Assembly (NCBI RefSeq): GCF_001038485.1
Contig: NZ_LDUE01000067.1
Location: 1-64,000, forward strand
DNA from: Ornithinibacillus californiensis
GTDB taxonomy: Bacteria; Bacillota; Bacilli; Bacillales; Amphibacillaceae
DNA: 64,000 nt
Direction of reading: 5' to 3'
Below, in pieces: positions 59,694-64,000 of the stretch; the stretch's first letter is position 1; each line of letters begins with the position of its first letter. The notes beneath the pieces were generated by a model. That model had not been told where the DNA came from. It did not search any database and was given only the letters and a program-made list of their open reading frames with translations. The position numbers and the translations under genes were made by a program.

Positions 59694-60824
59694 ATGGAGT
59701 TCAAAATAAATAATAACTATCTAAAAAAGGCTATAGCAGAAGTAAGTAGTGTGGTATCGCTTAAAACTGCATTACCCATCTTAACAGGAATTAAAATAGT
59801 CGCAAAAACTGATCGTTTAACACTAATAGGAAGTAATACAGATTTTGTTATAGAAAGAACAATTCCTATCGCTAATGATGAGTTAACTAGGTTAGAGATT
59901 CTGAAGACAGGCAGTATCGTGCTTTCTGCTAAGTATTTAAGTGAAATAATAAAAAAATTACCCAATGATATTCATGTTAAAGCTGATGATAATCAAACCG
60001 TAACTATACAATCTGAAGGAATAGTCACGAAAATGAATGGCCTTCATACAACAGAATACCCATCTCTTCCAACGGTTAATTCCAATAATGTAGTTACATT
60101 ATCAAGTAAAGATTTGATAGAAATTATTAAGCAAACACTCTTCGCTGCTTCTAAACAGGAAACAAACCCAGTGCTCACTGGGGTTAGTTTTTCATTTAAA
60201 ACGAATCTTCTTACTTGTGTCGCATCGAATTCACATAGATTATCTTTAAAAAAGCATGAAGTTAAGTCAGATTTAAATGAATCATTTATCGTTCCAAGCT
60301 CATCTTTAACTGAACTAATAAAGTTATTCGGTACTTATACAACTGAAATTGATATATTTGCAACGAAAACAAATATAGTTTTCAAATCGGATAAGATATC
60401 CTTTTACTCAAGATTAATTGAAGGGAATTATCCTAGTGTATCAGGGTTAGTTTCACAACAAGCCAATACTATTATTACATTGGATACGAAGCAATTGTTA
60501 GAAGGTATTGAAAGAGCTAGTGTATTTGCAAGTGAATGGAGAAATAACAATATAAGATTAGAAATAAACGACAACTCCAAAATAGTAATTTCCTCGAAAT
60601 CATCTGAAATGGGACAAATAAAAGAAGAACAGTACATTAAAGATATATCTGGAGAAGAAGAGCTAAGTGTTACTATTAATGGCAATTTTATGATAGAAGC
60701 CTTAAAAGTAATCAAAGAAAATGAAGTTAAATTATGTTTTAATGGTTCAATGAGACCAATCTTAATTTTCCCAATTGGAGATGAATCTCATGTACAGCTT
60801 ATCTCTCCTGTTAGGACTTATTAA
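59694..60824 (+). CDS. Second DNA sliding clamp (DnaN paralogue)
   Basis: 376 residues, the full length of a beta clamp, collinear with B. subtilis DnaN as I recall it. TALPILTGIKIVA at 25-37, NPVLTGVSF near 157, SNSHRLSLKKH near 177, SRLIEGNYPSVSGL near 240, and the C-terminal LISPVRTY that forms part of the protein-binding cleft are all kept. AAAAGGGGA precedes the ATG. The housekeeping dnaN should lie beyond dnaX near oriC, so this is an extra copy. Identity to typical clamps looks modest, with many K, N and S substitutions. Confidence 0.88.
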   Translation: MEFKINNNYLKKAIAEVSSVVSLKTALPILTGIKIVAKTDRLTLIGSNTDFVIERTIPIANDELTRLEILKTGSIVLSAKYLSEIIKKLPNDIHVKADDNQTVTIQSEGIVTKMNGLHTTEYPSLPTVNSNNVVTLSSKDLIEIIKQTLFAASKQETNPVLTGVSFSFKTNLLTCVASNSHRLSLKKHEVKSDLNESFIVPSSSLTELIKLFGTYTTEIDIFATKTNIVFKSDKISFYSRLIEGNYPSVSGLVSQQANTIITLDTKQLLEGIERASVFASEWRNNNIRLEINDNSKIVISSKSSEMGQIKEEQYIKDISGEEELSVTINGNFMIEALKVIKENEVKLCFNGSMRPILIFPIGDESHVQLISPVRTY

Positions 60825-60901
60825 GCTTTCTTAAAAGGCTACGTGGATTTAGTCCCAAGTAAACATAAGAACGGTTATCAATTTATTTTCTGGGAGGAAT
60901 T

Positions 60902-61072
60902 ATGTTGCAAAATGGTATGTATGTATTGGCTTTATTATTTTTAACATTTATTGTGTTTGCTATTGGTACAATTCTATTTGACGGTTCGAATAACCCTTAT
61001 ACCGATTTTATGTTAACGTTTATCGCAGTATATCTTGTGACTTCAAAAATAAAATTTGTACATAAAGAATAA
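60902..61072 (+). CDS. Small two-helix membrane protein
   Basis: 56 residues with two hydrophobic segments (YVLALLFLTFIVFAIGTILF and MLTFIAVYLVTS) and a basic end KIKFVHKE. GGGAGGAATT precedes the ATG at the best spacing. Last island gene, followed by a bidirectional terminator. Function unknown. Confidence 0.6.
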   Translation: MLQNGMYVLALLFLTFIVFAIGTILFDGSNNPYTDFMLTFIAVYLVTSKIKFVHKE

Positions 61073-61089
61073 AGCTGATGAATTTATGC

Positions 61090-61122
61090 AAAAAAGCACC
61101 TACAATATTGTAAGTGCTTTTT
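61090..61122. terminator. Bidirectional terminator, island / yaaL
   Basis: AAAAAGCAC ... GTGCTTTTT with an inner TACAATATTGTA palindrome. It ends both the plus-strand island and the minus-strand recR-yaaL transcript. Confidence 0.9.
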
Positions 61123-61124
61123 CA

Positions 61125-61349
61125 CTATTTACTATATCTCACCGCACTAATCTTACGGTGTCTTGCTTCCCTCAGTAAAAATAAATATTTAGATTGAGCA
61201 AGTTTCTCTGTGCTACTTCCCTCAAATGTCGGTTCAATTGACCTACCGATGAGTGATTTTATTTGTTTCCACTCATGTTCGATGGAAAAGATAGCATCCA
61301 GTAAAAGCTCATCGACCTCTCGCTTTTGCTTTCTTTTCTTTCTTCCCAC
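61125..61349 (-). CDS. yaaL: DUF2508 protein YaaL
   Basis: A 74-residue basic protein of the YaaL family, starting MGRKKRKQKREVDELLLDAI, with conserved LAQSKYLFLLREARHRKISA. Function unknown. GTG start with AGGTGA upstream. In B. subtilis bofA follows it directly; here the island is in between. Confidence 0.9.
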   Translation of the reverse strand: MGRKKRKQKREVDELLLDAIFSIEHEWKQIKSLIGRSIEPTFEGSSTEKLAQSKYLFLLREARHRKISAVRYSK

Positions 61350-61364
61350 TTATGTCACCTGACT

Positions 61365-61961
61365 TTACAGTTCTCTCCTACCCTCTAGCGCTTTCGATAA
61401 TGTAACTTCATCTGCATATTCTAAATCGCCACCAACTGGTAAACCATGTGCAATTCTTGTTGTTCGGATACCAGATGGCTTTACTAAACGCGAAATGTAC
61501 ATGGCAGTTGCTTCTCCCTCGATATTAGGGTTTGTCGCTAAAATGATTTCATTCACTTCTTCGTCTTTTAAACGATTTAACAAATCTGGAACATTTATGT
61601 CTTCTGGACCAATTCCATCCATTGGCGAAATTGCGCCATGAAGGACATGATACTTCCCGCGAAATTCCCTCATTTTCTCCATCGCAATAACATCTTTTGG
61701 ATCTTGAACAACACAGATCACTGAGTTATCCCTGGACGTATCCGAACAAATGGAACATGGATCCTGGTCGGTAATGTGACCACAGACCGAGCAATGTGTC
61801 AGTTCACGTTTGGCATTGACAAGTGAATTTGCAAATTGCAGTACATCATCGTCTCTCATATTTAACACAAAAAAAGCCAGACGAACAGCCGTCTTTGGCC
61901 CAATACCTGGCAATTTTGTAAAGCTATCAATTAGCTTGGAAATCGGTTCTGGATAATACAT
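61365..61961 (-). CDS. recR: Recombination mediator RecR
   Basis: Works with RecO and RecF to load RecA. 198 residues: helix-hairpin-helix [17 protein letters not shown], zinc finger [16 protein letters not shown] near 57-72, and Toprim domain [21 protein letters not shown] precedes the ATG. Confidence 0.97.
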   Translation of the reverse strand: MYYPEPISKLIDSFTKLPGIGPKTAVRLAFFVLNMRDDDVLQFANSLVNAKRELTHCSVCGHITDQDPCSICSDTSRDNSVICVVQDPKDVIAMEKMREFRGKYHVLHGAISPMDGIGPEDINVPDLLNRLKDEEVNEIILATNPNIEGEATAMYISRLVKPSGIRTTRIAHGLPVGGDLEYADEVTLSKALEGRREL

Positions 61962-61977
61962 GGTGTTTCCCCCTTAG

Positions 61978-62122
61978 AAAAGCGTAAGGCGCCCGCTTAG
62001 CGACGTATGGAGTGGACTGAGCCGTAGGAGATAAAGGAAACACGACGACCGGAGGAAGTCGATGTTGACTTATCGTACGGAGGTGAAGGAAGTCCACTAG
62101 TCGCTGGCGCCTGAAGCTAGAC
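61978..62122. repeat. Repeat family 2, full copy
   Basis: About 145 bases bounded by AAAAGCGTAAGGCGCCCG and GGCGCCTGAAGCTAGAC, with inner inverted segments GGAGTGGACT and AGTCCACTAGTCG. A minimal end-to-end remnant is at 24751-24777. It lies between recR and ybaB; the minus-strand open frame across it is not a gene. Confidence 0.75.
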
Positions 62123-62124
62123 AA

Positions 62125-62445
62125 TTAGAACATTCCTGGCATGTTTAACCCTTTCGTAAATTGACCCATTGTTTCGTTGGTTTTATCGTCAATTTGTTTT
62201 AGGACGTCGTTTGTTGCTGCAAGGATCAAGTCTTGTAGCATGTCGATATCGTCTGGATCGACTACTTCTTCTTTAATTTCTACGTCGGTAATTTCTTTTT
62301 TACCGTTTGCTTTGATGGTTACCATTCCGCCACCTGCAGATGCTTCGAATACCATTTCGTGTAGTTCGTCTTGTGCTTGCATCATTTTCTTTTGCATTTT
62401 TTGCATTTGTTTCATCATATTGCCCATATTTCCCATACCTTTCAT
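62125..62445 (-). CDS. ybaB: Nucleoid-associated protein YbaB/EbfC family (YaaK)
   Basis: A 106-residue DNA-binding protein, with a methionine- and glutamine-rich N-terminus, [20 protein letters not shown] in the middle and [13 protein letters not shown]. Sits between dnaX and recR as in most bacteria. AAAGGAGG precedes the ATG. Confidence 0.96.
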   Translation of the reverse strand: MKGMGNMGNMMKQMQKMQKKMMQAQDELHEMVFEASAGGGMVTIKANGKKEITDVEIKEEVVDPDDIDMLQDLILAATNDVLKQIDDKTNETMGQFTKGLNMPGMF

Positions 62446-62500
62446 GGAAAACGCCTCCTTTTAATATTCATTTTAGAATTTAGTTGTTCTTACCAAGTCC

Positions 62501-62618
62501 GTGGCTAGAATACACTTCGCTTTCCGCGGGCGGCTGGTGAGCCTCCTCAGAGCTAACGCTCTTGCGGGGTCTCACCGATGCCTTTCCTCCCGCAGGAGTC
62601 TCCGTGTATTCTAGCCAC
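62501..62618. repeat. Dispersed palindromic element, copy 12 (short form)
   Basis: Arms GTGGCTAGAATACAC and GTGTATTCTAGCCAC pair exactly; inner hairpin AGAGC/GCTCT; TCAGTGC follows. Between dnaX and ybaB, which are usually almost contiguous. Confidence 0.9.
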
Positions 62619-62673
62619 TCAGTGCGATTTTGTTAATTACAAAATATGATTCCTTTAGAAACTAACCTTATTA

Positions 62674-64000
62674 TTAATCATGTATCTCAATCAAATCATC
62701 GCCGAAGAGTTTTTTTGCTTCGTCTACGATTGGGTCGCTTTTTTGCTCTTCTGGGTTGGATGGTTCTTGATTTTTTAGGTATTCATTTCTTAGTTCTTGC
62801 CACGCATTATCCGGAATTGGAATAATGGTTAGGGATTTATTTAGTACACTCGTTAATACGGATTCCACTAGTTCGCGGTTATCTAAGAAAAGGGAACAGT
62901 GGATTTCATATTTGAATGATACAACTAAAGCCGAATCGGATGCTGCGGCTGGCTTTGAATCTTGGATTGTTGCATGTGCTGGGGCACTTGTTGTTTTTAG
63001 TTTGTTTAGGAAGTTGGCCCAGACGGATTGAACTTCTTTTAATGCTGGTTTTTCTGCTTCTTTCAGTACATGACGAATTCGTTCATATGGAATCTTGTAG
63101 CTATTCTTCGATTTACTTGGTTGTGTTCTACGTTTTTCAGGCTGTGCTGCCACATTTGTTTGTTGTGGTGCTTCTTTTAAGTTGGTAATTTCTTTCTCCA
63201 ACTGTGCTAATTTCTGTGTTAGCTGCATCACTGCATCTGAAGACACGGAATTCGTTGTCTCTGCAGACTCCTGATATCGATTAGAGATGGTAATGATCGC
63301 AATCTCTATAAACACTTTCGGATTGTTTGACCATTTCATTTCTTGTTGTGTTTGATTTAGTTGCATGATGGCATGTTGAATCCATGATTCTGGTACATGC
63401 TGAGATAATTGTTTAAAATCATCATCCACTAACGCACGTTCCAAGATTCCTTCTAGGGAAGGCGCACTCTTATACAGCAATAAATCACGCAAGAAATAGA
63501 TGACATCATAGACGAATCGTGCTGGGTCTTTTCCGTTCTGAATCAGTTGGTCAAGCATTCTTAGAGCGGATTGGACATCCTTCTCATGCATCGCAGCTAC
63601 GATGTCGGTGAGTATTTTTTGCGATACGCCACCGGTAACGGCAAGCACGTCCTCTAATTCTACCTGTTCCTCGCTATACGAAATGGCTTGGTCTAGTATG
63701 CTAAGTGCATCACGCATTCCACCTTCTGCAGCTAATGCTACCGCATCTAAGGCTTCTTTTGCTACACTAACCTCTTCAGCAGTTAGAATCGTTTGCATAC
63801 GCTCCACGATAGCTTGATTTGAGATTGGTTTAAAATCAAATCGCTGACATCTTGAAATAATCGTCAGTGGAATTTTATGTGGTTCCGTCGTAGCTAATAT
63901 AAACACAACATGCTTTGGAGGTTCCTCTAATGTTTTCAGTAATGCGTTAAAGGCATTAACTGAGATCATATGTACCTCGTCAATAATATAAACTTTGTAT
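62674..64000 (-). CDS. dnaX: DNA polymerase III subunits gamma/tau (partial)
   Basis: Clamp-loader ATPase; the gene runs off the right edge, so only the C-terminal ~441 residues are present. The first visible codons read YKVYIIDEVHMISVNAFNAL, which holds the Walker B motif, followed by LKTLEEPP and the sensor 1/SRC motif IISRCQRF. Domain III and the tau-specific part, with a low-complexity linker and IIPIPDNAWQELRNEYL, follow. The apparent ATG at 63969 is internal. Confidence 0.97.
   Translation of the reverse strand, partial: YKVYIIDEVHMISVNAFNALLKTLEEPPKHVVFILATTEPHKIPLTIISRCQRFDFKPISNQAIVERMQTILTAEEVSVAKEALDAVALAAEGGMRDALSILDQAISYSEEQVELEDVLAVTGGVSQKILTDIVAAMHEKDVQSALRMLDQLIQNGKDPARFVYDVIYFLRDLLLYKSAPSLEGILERALVDDDFKQLSQHVPESWIQHAIMQLNQTQQEMKWSNNPKVFIEIAIITISNRYQESAETTNSVSSDAVMQLTQKLAQLEKEITNLKEAPQQTNVAAQPEKRRTQPSKSKNSYKIPYERIRHVLKEAEKPALKEVQSVWANFLNKLKTTSAPAHATIQDSKPAAASDSALVVSFKYEIHCSLFLDNRELVESVLTSVLNKSLTIIPIPDNAWQELRNEYLKNQEPSNPEEQKSDPIVDEAKKLFGDDLIEIHD

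Noticed and set aside
54501-61124. Attachment sites or an integrase marking the island as an integrative element
   Set aside because: I found no convincing direct repeats at the borders and no recombinase gene inside.
61927-62124. 65-residue minus-strand reading frame between ybaB and recR
   Set aside because: It is the sequence of repeat family 2, with no family resemblance or ribosome binding site.

Overview
The window is a chromosome segment from a low-GC, endospore-forming Bacillaceae. Gene order and protein sequences match the oriC-proximal region of Bacillus subtilis, from dnaX to lysS and the next rRNA operon. Gene content and the repeat families suggest a halotolerant lineage near Oceanobacillus, Virgibacillus or Gracilibacillus; the genus is an inference. 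Almost all genes are on the minus strand. dnaX is at the right edge, so the origin should lie to the right and these genes are read away from it.

From right to left: dnaX (partial), ybaB, recR and yaaL; a plus-strand accessory island (about 54.8-61.1 kb); then bofA, csfB, yaaO, tmk, darA, yaaR, holB, ricT, yabA, trmN6 (yabB), yazA and rsmI; abrB on the plus strand; metS, tatD, yabE, rnmV, rsmA, yabG, veg, an SCP2 protein, sspF, ispE, purR, spoVG, glmU, prs, ctc, pth, fin, mfd, spoVT, spoVB, yabN, rqcP, yabP, yabQ, divIC and yabR; a plus-strand tRNA-Met; a DinB-like gene; spoIIE, yabS, yabT, tilS, hprT, ftsH, coaX, hslO, a PrsA-like foldase, cysK, folP, folB, folK, yazB, dusB and lysS; and finally the promoter region and 5' end of a 16S rRNA gene.

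The core combines replication and repair (dnaX, holB, yabA, recR, mfd), translation (lysS, metS, tRNA modification, Pth, Ctc, RqcP), folate, cysteine and PRPP metabolism, and a large set of sporulation regulators (spoIIE, fin, csfB, bofA, spoVT, yabG, sspF, yabP/yabQ, spoVG). Several regulatory sites can be read directly: a sigma-F promoter at csfB, a sigma-H promoter at spoVG, a likely sigma-K promoter at yabG, tandem Spo0A boxes at abrB, tandem veg promoters and tandem rrn promoters. Compared with B. subtilis the pab genes are missing between cysK and folP, yabJ (ridA) is missing between purR and spoVG, and there is no rrn operon between bofA and csfB.

Two things stand out. (1) The island between bofA and yaaL is read head-on to replication. 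It carries a full-length second DNA sliding clamp (DnaN paralogue) together with a nucleotidyltransferase, an APH-type kinase, a GNAT acetyltransferase, a NUDIX hydrolase, a lipoprotein and several tiny membrane proteins. (2) Thirteen full or truncated copies, plus one remnant, of a dispersed intergenic palindromic element show compensatory base changes in two stems. Two truncated halves lie beside two unrelated tandem arrays that share the same 52-bp period.
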